Below, piece after piece: positions 45,169-54,042 of a stretch of 64,000 bases of DNA. The position numbers were made by a program, and so were the translations under genes. The notes under the pieces were generated by a model. The model was given only the letters and a program-made list of their open reading frames with translations, was not told where the DNA came from and made no database searches. Every line of letters begins with the position of its first letter. Positions within the stretch are counted from its first letter, which is position 1. The stretch comes from Streptomyces sp. Je 1-79 (lineage in GTDB: Bacteria > Actinomycetota > Actinomycetes > Streptomycetales > Streptomycetaceae): the NCBI RefSeq assembly GCF_025195125.1, contig NZ_JAMGSL010000009.1, positions 67,091 to 131,090 of the forward strand, given 5' to 3'.

Positions 45169-45807
45169 CTACGACAGCAGACGGGGCGTCAGCGCCCCGC
45201 ACGGGAGCAGTTCCACCTCCGCACCCGCGTCCCGCAGGTCCGTCAGCACCAGCTCGTCGTACATCAGCAGTCCGGACTGCTCCGGCCACACGATCGCCCA
45301 CAGCCACAGCCCGCGCGCCTCCCCCGCGAAGACCGCCCGGTCGTGCGGGGTGCCGCTCACGTGCCACAGCGGCGTCGGCCGGCCGGCGGCGAGCACCTTG
45401 GTCTGCGCGGCCTTGTCGATGGCCATGCCGGGGCCGGGGTCGGGTCCGTCGATCCCCGCGTAGCGCGCACCGAGTCCGACGCCGAGTTCCTCCGCCACGA
45501 GCAGCAGCTCACCGATGCCGCCGAGCGGCCCGGGCCCCGAGCAGGCGACGGCGGTCGCGCGTCCCCCGCTGCGGTCGTCACCGGCGTAGGCGACCCCGGT
45601 GAAGAGCCATCCGACGGGCAGGGGCCACGGCATCCACACCGGCACCTCGGCCCGGTGCACCACGACACCGAGAGCCTCGACACTGGGTGGGATCACGGGC
45701 TGCAGCGGGTGCACCGAGCCATGCACGTCGCACTGCCACGAGTCGGCAAAAAGACCGGGCGCCCTGACCCGGCCACCGCACTTCGGGCAACTGGGTTCGC
45801 CCCTCAT
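45169..45807 (-). CDS. DUF6758-like hypothetical protein
   Basis: 212 residues. An N-terminal zinc-ribbon-like CPKCGGRV with a following CDVHGS, then a beta-rich domain (PVGWLFTGVAYAGDD, PLWHVSGTPHDRAVF). It resembles a conserved actinobacterial family I know as DUF6758; function unknown. The start is placed at MRGEPSC (45807), with an in-frame ATG three codons upstream. The upstream gap of PHP (44959-45168) is very C-rich on the plus strand and holds no gene. Confidence 0.72.
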   Translation of the reverse strand: MRGEPSCPKCGGRVRAPGLFADSWQCDVHGSVHPLQPVIPPSVEALGVVVHRAEVPVWMPWPLPVGWLFTGVAYAGDDRSGGRATAVACSGPGPLGGIGELLLVAEELGVGLGARYAGIDGPDPGPGMAIDKAAQTKVLAAGRPTPLWHVSGTPHDRAVFAGEARGLWLWAIVWPEQSGLLMYDELVLTDLRDAGAEVELLPCGALTPRLLS

Positions 45808-45930
45808 AGAGCCCAACGGTCCTACCCCTCCGCGCCCGCGTCAAGGACGATCACCCGTCCGGCCCGACCAGTTCACCCCGAGTGATAGGTGCGCGGTGCA
45901 GCCGAAGGGGGTCCAGTCAGGCGGAACGCG

Positions 45931-46515
45931 TCAGTCCAGGGTCACCGACCTGCGCAGCGGATCGCGCAGATCCGTACCGTTCACCAGCCAGCGCTCCTGA
46001 AGCGCCTCCGCGCCGTGGACCCGCTTCCAGGCCGCCTCGTTGGACGTCATCGGCAGCAGCGGCAGGAATCGCACCGGGTCCATCGGGTCGTCGAGGTCCA
46101 GGTCCTCCACCAGACCTCCCGGCTCCGCGACGAGCACCGAGCTGAACGGGGCGCCGGGCCAGAGGGGTTCACCCACGTCGAGCGAGGCGCCGGCGGCCAC
46201 GACCACGCCCTCGACCTGGGGGGTCGAGGCGAGGACGGCGAGCGGGCGAAGCACCTTGTCGGTGTCGGCGAGCCCGGCCCGTACCGAGAGCACCAGCTCC
46301 GCCCGCGGGCCCTTCACCGGATCGGCGAGCGCGGCGGTCGGGTCGGTCATCGGGTGCGCGGACATGCCGAGGGTGGCGTACCGCACCACATCGCCGTCGA
46401 CGAAGCGGAGCACCTCGATCCGGTCCGTGCCGAGAAACGTCACCGCGGCGCGCGCGTCCGGTTCGCCGAGCGCCGTGAGCAGCCGGGCCTCGACCAGAGC
46501 AAGAACTTCTCCCAT
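45931..46515 (-). CDS. Suppressor-of-fused (SUFU) domain protein
   Basis: 194 residues from ATG 46515. It looks like a bacterial SUFU-domain protein (WPGAPFSSVLVAEPGGL; MDPVRFLPLLPMTSNEAAWK near the C-terminus). Bacterial SUFU proteins are often immunity or accessory proteins to toxins, but no polymorphic toxin is next to it here. It is divergent from corA. Confidence 0.7.
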   Translation of the reverse strand: MGEVLALVEARLLTALGEPDARAAVTFLGTDRIEVLRFVDGDVVRYATLGMSAHPMTDPTAALADPVKGPRAELVLSVRAGLADTDKVLRPLAVLASTPQVEGVVVAAGASLDVGEPLWPGAPFSSVLVAEPGGLVEDLDLDDPMDPVRFLPLLPMTSNEAAWKRVHGAEALQERWLVNGTDLRDPLRRSVTLD

Positions 46516-46928
46516 GTGGTGAGCATAAAGCGCGTGCGGAACGGGCAAAGGAAGGGATTGACCCTCTGTCGGCTGATAGTCTTGGCCGCTGGTCGGTACT
46601 CCCGACCACTCGTCATCCCCCACGGGGGACCGGCTGGAGGAGGTGGGGCTGCGTGGATCGAAGTCGATCGGGCAGTACCAACCGCTCTTCCGCCCCGCAC
46701 CTGAGCCCGGTGCGTTCCTCCCGGTGATCTGAGGCCTTCCGCACCCGGTCCGCCCACCGTCACCCGGCATCGCGCACGACGGAAGAGCACTTCGCCTTTG
46801 CCTGTCTGTAGCGAACGCCGTCACCGCGATCCCGCGGTGCCGCCCGCTTTGTGGACGACGTAGCTCCACGTCCCCATTCCGGGCTGTGCCACGCATCGCC
46901 GACGGCTTCTCCGTGAAGGAGCATGCCA
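46516..46928. other. 413-bp divergent intergenic region / corA leader
   Basis: Contains stem-loops at 46590-46608 (TGGTCGG/CCGACCA) and 46616-46630 (TCCCCC/GGGGGA), then GGAGGAGG followed by two overlapping short reading frames: a Pro-rich one ending at 46732 and a 24-codon one (46653-46727). It has the look of a structured 5' leader for corA, but no known Mg2+ riboswitch could be matched by eye. Confidence 0.45.
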
Positions 46929-48065
46929 ATGTCGATGATCCGTGACCTGCGCGCCGCGGTCCGCCCCTCCCTGCGTCCCTCCCTGCGCAAGCCCCCCACC
47001 GTCACCTCGCCGTACGCGAACTACGACGCGACCCGCGACCCCTCCGCCTCCAGCGCGGTCGTCGACTGCGCGGTCTACCGCGACGGACGCCGCGTGGACG
47101 ACCGCGCCTGTCTGACGCCGCGCGGCGCGATGCGCCAGGTACAGGAGAGCGGCGGCTTCGCCTGGATCGGTCTGCACGAGCCGACCGAGGCCGAATTCGC
47201 CGGTATCGCGGCTGAGTTCGGGCTGCACCCGCTCGCCGTCGAGGACGCCGTCCACGCCCACCAGCGGCCGAAGCTGGAGCGGTACGACGACACCATCTTC
47301 ACCGTCTTCAAGACGATCCACTACGTCGAGCACGCCGAACTCACCGCCACCAGCGAGGTCGTCGAGACCGGCGAGGTGATGTGCTTCACCGGCCCCGACT
47401 TCGTCATCACCGTCCGGCACGGCGGGCAGGGCTCCCTGCGGAACCTCCGCCACCGCCTCCAGGGCGAGCCGGAGCTCCTCGGCAAGGGCCCCTCGGCCGT
47501 CCTGCACGCGATCGCCGACCATGTCGTCGACGGCTACATCGCGGTCGCCGACGCCGTCGAACTCGACATCGACCAGATCGAGATCGACGTCTTCTCGCCG
47601 CCGGCGAAGGGCTCCACGCGCGGTACCGACACCGGGCGGATCTACCAGCTCAAGCGTGAGGTACTGGAGTTCAAGCGGGCCGTCACCCCGCTGCTGCGCC
47701 CGATGCAGCTGCTGAGCGAGCGCCCGATGCGGCTGGTGGACCCGGACATCCAGAAGTACTTCCGCGATGTCGCCGACCACCTCGCGCGCGTGCAGGAGCA
47801 GGTCGTCGCCTTCGACGAGCTGCTCAACTCGATCCTCCAGGCCAACCTGGCGCAGGCGACGGTCACGCAGAACGAGGACATGCGCAAGATCACCTCCTGG
47901 GCGGCGATCATCGCCGTCCCCACGGCGGTCTGCGGTGTGTACGGCATGAACTTCGACCACATGCCCGAGCTGGAGTGGAAGTACGGCTACCCGATGGTGC
48001 TCGTCGGCATCACGGCCATCTGTTTCGCCATCCACCGCACCCTCAAGCGCAACGGCTGGCTCTGA
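46929..48065 (+). CDS. corA: CorA-type magnesium/cobalt transporter
   Basis: 378 residues: a long cytosolic N-domain, then two C-terminal membrane helices with the pore signature YGMNFDHMPE (GMN motif). CorA pentamers carry Mg2+ into the cell. The ATG at 46929 has GAAGGAG eight bases upstream; ATG 46923 is too close to it. The N-terminal ~30 residues are basic and Pro-rich and variable. Confidence 0.94.
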   Translation: MSMIRDLRAAVRPSLRPSLRKPPTVTSPYANYDATRDPSASSAVVDCAVYRDGRRVDDRACLTPRGAMRQVQESGGFAWIGLHEPTEAEFAGIAAEFGLHPLAVEDAVHAHQRPKLERYDDTIFTVFKTIHYVEHAELTATSEVVETGEVMCFTGPDFVITVRHGGQGSLRNLRHRLQGEPELLGKGPSAVLHAIADHVVDGYIAVADAVELDIDQIEIDVFSPPAKGSTRGTDTGRIYQLKREVLEFKRAVTPLLRPMQLLSERPMRLVDPDIQKYFRDVADHLARVQEQVVAFDELLNSILQANLAQATVTQNEDMRKITSWAAIIAVPTAVCGVYGMNFDHMPELEWKYGYPMVLVGITAICFAIHRTLKRNGWL

Positions 48066-48101
48066 ACCGCGCCCGCCCAGGCTCTCGATAAGCTGCGGGG
48101 C

Positions 48102-48608
48102 ATGACAGACACGCTCGGGCACGCCCTCGTCGAGGAGGCCACGAAGAAGTCCGGCCTCATCTGGGTCCGGGGCGAGGCCCCCGCGGCCCGTGCGCTCTGG
48201 CACGTCTGGCACGAGGGCGCGGCGCACGTCGTCGGCGACGGGCCCGGCGAGCAGCCGCTCCCGGGACTGGTCGCGGGCTCGACGGCCGAGGTCACGGTCC
48301 GCAGCAAGGACAAGGGCGGTCGCCTCGTCGCCTGGACCGCGGCGGTGAGCGAGCTGGCTCCCGGTACGCAGGAGTGGGACGCCGCGGTGGCCGAGCTGAA
48401 GGGCAAGCGCCTGAACGCGACGGACGGCGAGGCCATGCCGGAGCGCTGGGCGCGGGAGTGCCGGGTGCTCCGGCTGACCCCGCTGGACTCCACGACCGAC
48501 CTCCCGACCGGCTCGCTGGCGGCGGTCCCGCAGCCCTCCGACGCGCTCACCCGCCGGCCGGTCCCGGCGGCTCTCCCCCGCCTGCTGTTCAAGCGCCGCA
48601 AGCGCTGA
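48102..48608 (+). CDS. Conserved hypothetical, possible FMN-binding split-barrel protein
   Basis: 168 residues beginning MTDTLGHALVEEATKKSG. The pattern GLIWVRGEAPAARALWHVWH...GSTAEVTVRSKDK is reminiscent of pyridoxamine-oxidase-like split barrels, but without a clear cofactor motif. It lies 36 bp downstream of corA, same strand, so probably in its transcript. Function uncertain. Confidence 0.6.
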   Translation: MTDTLGHALVEEATKKSGLIWVRGEAPAARALWHVWHEGAAHVVGDGPGEQPLPGLVAGSTAEVTVRSKDKGGRLVAWTAAVSELAPGTQEWDAAVAELKGKRLNATDGEAMPERWARECRVLRLTPLDSTTDLPTGSLAAVPQPSDALTRRPVPAALPRLLFKRRKR

Positions 48609-48665
48609 CCCTCGGGCCGGGGCCGCTCGGCCCACGAGCCGCGCTGCCCGCGAGCACCCCGGTCG

Positions 48666-49484
48666 TCAGGTGCGCGGGAGCTGCTTGCCGTAGTCGAGGG
48701 TCTCGCCCGGGGCCGGGGCCTCCAGCGGGAAGTCCTTGTTCCAGTCGGACAGCACCACCACGCCCGCTCCTCCGCCCCGCGCGAACTGGAGCGGGAACGG
48801 GGTGCCCTCCAGGGCCACGTCCAGCGTGCCGCCCTCGCCGTCCTCGCCGCCCTTGACCTTGACCGTACGGATGCCGCCGATCTTGTCGCGGTCGCCCTTC
48901 ACGACCTCCCCGTGCAGGCCGATCAGCCCGTCGAGGAGCAGGTCCATGTCGGTGAAGCCACGCAGCTGCTTGTACGAGGGGTCGTCCTGCGGCACCTTCA
49001 CGTACTTGTCGTCGAGCTTGTCGGCGGCCTCGCTGTCGGCCTCCGAAGGGCTCGCGGTCGACGAGCCGCCGCCACTGCCGTCACCGCCGCCGCTGTCGCC
49101 GCCGCCTTCGTCGTCGTGCGCCCAGAACGCCGCGTCGGCCTTCATGTAGAGCGCGTCGCCGATCCGCAGCAGCTCGAACGTGCTGTTCTTCGTCACCACC
49201 GAGCCGGACGCGCCGTCGTCCTTGAGGCGCATGTTCAGCTTGAACGTGCCGCCCTTGCTGACCAGCGTCCCGGCGAGCCGGACCGCCTTCGCCGCGTCCG
49301 CCGCCGTCTGCGCCTTCTGCTCGATGGCGCCGGGGTCCAGCTTCCCGACGCCGTTCGTCCCCTCGTCCGGATCCTCCGCACAGGCGGTGAGTCCCGTCGC
49401 GAGACCGGCACACAGCGCCAGCGGCAGGACGAGCCTGCGGATGCGCGCCGCGGGGATGCGCGCCGCGATGGGGAGAGCGGTCAC
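48666..49484 (-). CDS. Putative LppX/LprG-like lipoprotein
   Basis: 272 residues with signal peptide and lipobox (LATGLTAC). The mature part has the look of LppX_LprAFG-type lipid-binding lipoproteins (GTFKLNMRLKDDG, YVKVPQDDPSYKQLRGFTD, VKGDRDKIGGIRTVKV). A Gly/Ser-rich loop (GGGDSGGGDGSGGGSS) is inserted in mid-protein. GTG start at 49484. Extracytoplasmic; role in lipid handling inferred. Confidence 0.7.
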   Translation of the reverse strand: MTALPIAARIPAARIRRLVLPLALCAGLATGLTACAEDPDEGTNGVGKLDPGAIEQKAQTAADAAKAVRLAGTLVSKGGTFKLNMRLKDDGASGSVVTKNSTFELLRIGDALYMKADAAFWAHDDEGGGDSGGGDGSGGGSSTASPSEADSEAADKLDDKYVKVPQDDPSYKQLRGFTDMDLLLDGLIGLHGEVVKGDRDKIGGIRTVKVKGGEDGEGGTLDVALEGTPFPLQFARGGGAGVVVLSDWNKDFPLEAPAPGETLDYGKQLPRT

Positions 49485-49669
49485 CTGCGCTGCCTCTCGT
49501 CTGTCGTCGGTGGGGGGACGGCAGATCGCAGCGTACCCGGGCCGCGAGCCGTCCCCGCAGGCAGCCGTACGGGCGCTCTGCCGGGGCGCCACGGATCGGC
49601 ACGGGCTAGCCTGAACCCGGCATACCTCAGCAATGACCCGAATCGAGCGGCACCGAGGAGGCGTGTGGC

Positions 49670-50941
49670 ATGGCGGCAGGCGCCCCCCGGATCTTCGTCT
49701 CCCACCTCGCCGGTGTCCCCGTCTTCGACCCCAACGGCGACCAGGTCGGCCGGCTCCGCGACCTCGTCGCGATGCTGCGGGTCGGCCGCCGCCCGCCCCG
49801 GCTGCTCGGCATGGTCGTCGAGGTGCTCAGCCGCCGTCGGGTGTTCGTCCCGATGACCCGGATCACGGGCGTCGAGTCCGGCCAGGTGATCACCACGGGC
49901 GTGGTCAACATGCGCCGCTTCGAGCAGCGCCCCACCGAGCGGCTCGTCCTCGGCGAACTCCTCGACCGCCGGGTGCGGCTCGTCGGCACGGACGAGGAGG
50001 TCACCGTCCTCGACGTGGCCATCCAGCAGCTTCCCGCCCGCCGCGAGTGGGAGATCGACAAGGTCTTCGTACGGCGCGGCAAGCCCGGGGCGCTGCGCCG
50101 CAAGGGCGAGACCCTGACCGTGGAGTGGTCGGCCGTCACGGGCTTCTCCCTGGAGGAGGAGGGCCAGGGCGCGGAGAACCTGGTCGCCACCTTCGAGCGG
50201 CTGCGCCCCGCCGACCTGGCGAACGTCCTGCACCACCTCACCCCCAAGCGGCGCGCCGAGGTCGCGGCCGCCCTCGACGACGACCGGCTCGCCGACGTCC
50301 TGGAGGAGCTGCCGGACGACGACCAGATCGAGATCCTGGGAAAGCTCAAGGAGGAGCGCGCCGCGGACGTCCTGGAGGCGATGGACCCGGACGACGCGGC
50401 CGACCTGCTCTCCGAGCTGCCGGAGGAGGACAAGGAGCGGCTGCTCACCCTGATGCGGCCCGACGACGCCGCGGACGTCCGCCGGCTGCTTGCGTACGAG
50501 GAGCGGACCGCGGGCGGTCTGATGACCACGGAGCCGATCGTGCTGCGGCCCGATGCCACGGTGGCGGACGCCCTGGCCCGCGTACGGCAGCAGGACCTCT
50601 CGCCGGCGCTGGCGGCGCAGGTCTACGTGTGCCGGCCGCCGGACGAGACGCCGACGGGCAAGTACCTGGGCACGGTGCACTTCCAGCGGCTGCTGCGCGA
50701 TCCGCCGTTCACCCTGGTCAGCTCGCTGGCCGACAGCGACCTGCCGCCGCTGGCGCCGGACACCGCGCTGCCCGCCGTCACCGCCTATCTCGCCGCGTAC
50801 AACATGGTCGCGGCGCCGGTGGTGGACGAGAGCGGGTCACTGCTCGGCGCGGTCACCGTCGACGACGTACTCGACCACCTGCTGCCGGAGGACTGGCGGG
50901 AGACGGAGTTCCACGGGGAGGAGACCGTGCATGGGGGCTGA
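49670..50941 (+). CDS. Soluble MgtE-N/CBS protein
   Basis: 423 residues: a PRC-barrel-like N-terminus (ITGVESGQVITTGVV), an MgtE N-domain superhelix (RPADLANVLHHLTPK; EAMDPDDAADLLSELPEED) and two CBS domains (TTEPIVLRPDATVADALARV; NMVAAPVVDESGSLLGAVTV). It lacks the five-helix MgtE transporter domain, so it is a stand-alone Mg2+-sensing module. Near corA and a DUF1003 membrane protein, suggesting a Mg2+-homeostasis role. ATG at 49670. Confidence 0.87.
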   Translation: MAAGAPRIFVSHLAGVPVFDPNGDQVGRLRDLVAMLRVGRRPPRLLGMVVEVLSRRRVFVPMTRITGVESGQVITTGVVNMRRFEQRPTERLVLGELLDRRVRLVGTDEEVTVLDVAIQQLPARREWEIDKVFVRRGKPGALRRKGETLTVEWSAVTGFSLEEEGQGAENLVATFERLRPADLANVLHHLTPKRRAEVAAALDDDRLADVLEELPDDDQIEILGKLKEERAADVLEAMDPDDAADLLSELPEEDKERLLTLMRPDDAADVRRLLAYEERTAGGLMTTEPIVLRPDATVADALARVRQQDLSPALAAQVYVCRPPDETPTGKYLGTVHFQRLLRDPPFTLVSSLADSDLPPLAPDTALPAVTAYLAAYNMVAAPVVDESGSLLGAVTVDDVLDHLLPEDWRETEFHGEETVHGG

Positions 50942-51527
50942 GCGCGCACACGAGCGGGAGCGGGAGAGGGAACGGGAACGGGAGCGGTCCATGCCCCGGA
51001 TCCGGCTCGATCTCCCGCGCGAGCGGCGGGCCAGGCTGCTGCCGCAGTACGACCCGGAGGCCTTCGGCCGGCTCTCGGAGCGGATCGCCCGGTTCCTGGG
51101 GACGGGACGGTTCATCGTCTGGATGACGGTGACCATCATCGTCTGGGTGCTGTGGAACATCTTCGCCCCGGCCTCGCTGAAGTTCGACGAGTACCCGTTC
51201 ATCTTCCTGACGCTCGCCCTGTCGCTCCAGGCGTCGTACGCGGCTCCGCTGATCCTCCTCGCCCAGAACCGCCAGGACGACCGGGACCGGGTCAACCTCG
51301 AACAGGACCGCAAGCAGAACGAGCGGTCCATCGCCGACACCGAGTACCTGACCCGGGAGATCGCGGCGCTGCGCATGGGTCTGGGCGAGGTGGCGACCCG
51401 CGACTGGATCCGCTCGGAGCTCCAGGATCTGATCAAGGAGATGGACGGACGCCGGGACGGCCACAGGGACCACCGGGATCTATTCCCCTCCGGTGGCGAT
51501 CGCGGAAGTGACGTACCCGACCGCTGA
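50931..51527 (+). CDS. DUF1003 membrane protein
   Basis: 198 residues. An Arg/Glu-repeat N-terminus (ERERERERERER) is followed by two hydrophobic helices (FIVWMTVTIIVWVLWNIFAP; FIFLTLALSLQASYAAPLILL) and the DUF1003 signature NRQDDRDRVNLEQDRKQNER. It overlaps the MgtE/CBS gene by 11 bp (coupled). Function unknown; tied by position to magnesium transport. Confidence 0.88.
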   Translation: MGAERAHERERERERERERSMPRIRLDLPRERRARLLPQYDPEAFGRLSERIARFLGTGRFIVWMTVTIIVWVLWNIFAPASLKFDEYPFIFLTLALSLQASYAAPLILLAQNRQDDRDRVNLEQDRKQNERSIADTEYLTREIAALRMGLGEVATRDWIRSELQDLIKEMDGRRDGHRDHRDLFPSGGDRGSDVPDR

Positions 51528-51569
51528 CAGTCTTTCCGGGGGCGGTGGTCGGCGCCGTACCATCTCCAT

Positions 51570-52703
51570 ATGGCTACGGAAGACGCGGTGCGCGAAGCAC
51601 TGGCGACGGTGAACGACCCCGAGATCAACAAACCGATCACCGAGCTGGGCATGGTCAAGTCGGTGGAGATCGGATCCGACGGCAGGGTCGCCGTCACGGT
51701 CTACCTCACCGTCTCCGGCTGCCCCATGCGGGACACGATCACCCAGCGCGTCACGGACGCGGTCGCGGGGGTGGAGGGTGTCACCGGCGTCGACGTCACG
51801 CTGGACGTGATGAGCGACGAGCAGCGCAAGGAGCTGGCCTCGGCCCTGCGGGGTACGACGGCCGAGCGCGAGGTCCCGTTCGCCAAGCCCGGCTCGCTGA
51901 CCCGCGTCTACGCGGTCGCCTCCGGCAAGGGCGGCGTCGGCAAGTCCTCCGTGACCGTGAACCTGGCCGCCGCCATGGCCGCGGACGGTCTGAAGGTCGG
52001 CGTCGTCGACGCCGACATCTACGGCCACTCGGTCCCGCGCATGCTGGGCGCGGACGGCCGTCCGACCCAGGTCGAGAACATGATCATGCCGCCGTCGGCG
52101 AACGGCGTGAAGGTCATCTCCATCGGCATGTTCACCCCGGGCAACGCCCCGGTGGTGTGGCGCGGTCCGATGCTCCACCGCGCGCTCCAGCAGTTCCTCG
52201 CGGACGTGTACTGGGGCGACCTGGACGTCCTCCTGCTCGACCTGCCCCCGGGCACGGGCGACATCGCGATCTCCGTGGCGCAGCTCGTGCCGAACGCCGA
52301 GATCCTGGTCGTCACGACCCCGCAGCAGGCGGCCGCCGAGGTCGCCGAGCGGGCCGGCTCGATCGCCGTCCAGACCCACCAGAAGATCGTCGGTGTCGTC
52401 GAGAACATGGCGGGCCTGCCGTGCCCGCACTGCGACGAGATGGTCGACGTCTTCGGTACGGGCGGCGGCCAGCGGGTCGCGGACGGCCTGACGAAGACCA
52501 CGGGCGCGACGGTCCCGGTCCTCGGCTCCATCCCGATCGACGTCCGCCTGCGCGAGGGCGGCGACGAGGGCAGGCCGGTCGTCCTGACCGACCCGGAGTC
52601 CCCGGCGGGCTCGGCCCTCCGCGCGATCGCCGGCAAGCTCGGCGGCCGCTCGCGGGGCCTCTCGGGCATGAGCCTGGGCATCACCCCGCGCAACAAGTTC
52701 TGA
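51570..52703 (+). CDS. mrp: Mrp/ApbC-type Fe-S carrier ATPase
   Basis: 377 residues. An N-terminal MIP18/DUF59 domain (VNDPEINKPITELGMV) is joined to a P-loop ATPase with the deviant Walker A GKGGVGKSS, DADIYGHS, LLLDLPPGTGD and a C-terminal CPHC that would hold a bridging Fe-S cluster. Mrp proteins deliver Fe-S clusters to target enzymes in the cytosol. A terminator follows. Confidence 0.95.
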   Translation: MATEDAVREALATVNDPEINKPITELGMVKSVEIGSDGRVAVTVYLTVSGCPMRDTITQRVTDAVAGVEGVTGVDVTLDVMSDEQRKELASALRGTTAEREVPFAKPGSLTRVYAVASGKGGVGKSSVTVNLAAAMAADGLKVGVVDADIYGHSVPRMLGADGRPTQVENMIMPPSANGVKVISIGMFTPGNAPVVWRGPMLHRALQQFLADVYWGDLDVLLLDLPPGTGDIAISVAQLVPNAEILVVTTPQQAAAEVAERAGSIAVQTHQKIVGVVENMAGLPCPHCDEMVDVFGTGGGQRVADGLTKTTGATVPVLGSIPIDVRLREGGDEGRPVVLTDPESPAGSALRAIAGKLGGRSRGLSGMSLGITPRNKF

Positions 52704-52711
52704 CGACAGCC

Positions 52712-52748
52712 CGAAGGGGCGCCGCTCACATCGAGCGGCGCCCCTTCG
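52712..52748. terminator. Bidirectional terminator after mrp
   Basis: CGAAGGGGCGCCGCT with its exact complement around an 7-nt loop. Just beyond (52752-52786) lie short direct repeats GTATCC (x3) and GATACC (x2). Confidence 0.85.
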
Positions 52749-52787
52749 TCGTATCCGTATCCGTATCCGATACCCGATACCCGGTGC

Positions 52788-53414
52788 CTAGGCGTACGCG
52801 TCCAGGTCCTCCACCCCGGAGAACCCCAGCCCGTACGCGCTCATGCCCCTGCCGTACGCCCCGATGTGCACCTCACCCGCGGACCCCGCCAGCACCCACC
52901 CGAACTCCGACTCGCGGTAGTGGAACGGCACTGGCACCCCGTCCACCGGCAGCGACAACGTCGACCACTCGGGTCCCGCCAGGTCGTCCGCCAGCTCGAA
53001 GGCCGTCTCCGTCTGCTGGTCCAGCCAGTCGTCCCGGAGCGCGTGGTCCAGCTGCGCGGGCCAGGTGTACGCCAGGAGTCCCGAGCCGGCCAGCCAGGCC
53101 GCCGAAGAGACCGTGGTGGCGTCCAGGACCCCCGTACCGTCTCCCGACCTGCGCACCGGGCTCGCCGCCACCGTCACGACGACGGCGAAACGCTCCTTCT
53201 CGACACCGCTGGCGTCGGACTTTATCGACGGCTCGTCCCCGTGGCCCATCGAACCGTGCTGGACGGTCCCGTCCGCAGCCGTGCCGACCTGCATCAGCCA
53301 GCGAGCTCCGGTGAACGCGTCGTCGAGTCCGTACCAGGTGAAGGGTGCGCGCAGATAGCCTTCGGCCGTACGCCGGGCTGCGGGCACTCCCTCCACCCGA
53401 CTCGTCGTCTCCAT
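52788..53414 (-). CDS. Conserved-looking hypothetical protein
   Basis: 208 residues starting METTSRVEGVPAARRT and rich in Trp/Tyr/Gly (for example FTWYGLDDAFTGARWLMQVG). Structured look, no signal peptide or known motif. It converges on mrp. Function unrecognised. Confidence 0.65.
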   Translation of the reverse strand: METTSRVEGVPAARRTAEGYLRAPFTWYGLDDAFTGARWLMQVGTAADGTVQHGSMGHGDEPSIKSDASGVEKERFAVVVTVAASPVRRSGDGTGVLDATTVSSAAWLAGSGLLAYTWPAQLDHALRDDWLDQQTETAFELADDLAGPEWSTLSLPVDGVPVPFHYRESEFGWVLAGSAGEVHIGAYGRGMSAYGLGFSGVEDLDAYA

Positions 53415-53507
53415 CTCGGCCGCCTCCTCGATCCGTCGTGCCCGCGTCGGCGGACAACAGATGGAGGATAGCCACCGGTTGGCGTCAGGTCGTGTCAGCC
53501 CAGGTGG

Positions 53508-53951
53508 TCAGGTCGCGTCGGCGTCGTACGGCGGCCGCTCGCCGGTGTCCGGCTTGTCCTGCTTCTTCAGCAGGTCCGGGGAGGAGCCGTTGACCGCGGC
53601 GGGGACCGCGGGGGGCTCCGTCTCGCGCCCGTTCACCGCGTCCGCGACCTCGTTCATCTCCTTCTTGAGGTCGAAGCTGCCGCGCAGCTCCTTCAGCTCC
53701 TTGAAGTCCTCGTTGCCGTCCAGCTGCTTGCGCAAGAACGTCTTCGGGTTGAGGTCCTCGAACTCGAAGTCCTTGAACTCCGGCCCCAGCTCGGAGCGGA
53801 TGTCCTGCTTCGCGCTCTCGGAGAAGTCGCGGATCTTCCGGATGAAGCGCGAGACGTCCTGGATGACCTTCGGCAGCTTGTCCGGGCCGAAAACGAGTAC
53901 GGCGAGGACCACGAGCGTCACGAGCTCGAGTATGCCGATGTCGTTGAACAC
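53508..53951 (-). CDS. tatB: Sec-independent translocase subunit TatB
   Basis: 147 residues from GTG 53951: FNDIGILELVTLVVLAVLVFGPDKLPKVI shape (short membrane helix, FGP hinge, amphipathic helix), then an acidic/basic cytosolic tail. TatB, with TatA/TatC, recognises twin-arginine signal peptides. Here it lies downstream of htrA in the sigma-factor cluster, as in M. tuberculosis. Confidence 0.93.
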   Translation of the reverse strand: MFNDIGILELVTLVVLAVLVFGPDKLPKVIQDVSRFIRKIRDFSESAKQDIRSELGPEFKDFEFEDLNPKTFLRKQLDGNEDFKELKELRGSFDLKKEMNEVADAVNGRETEPPAVPAAVNGSSPDLLKKQDKPDTGERPPYDADAT

Positions 53952-54042
53952 CTTGCTGCTCCTTACGCGGGGTCCGGGGCCCGCTCCACGGTACCCGCCG
54001 AAACTGCCGGGCGGGTACCTTGCGGTGTCTCCCACATGGCGC

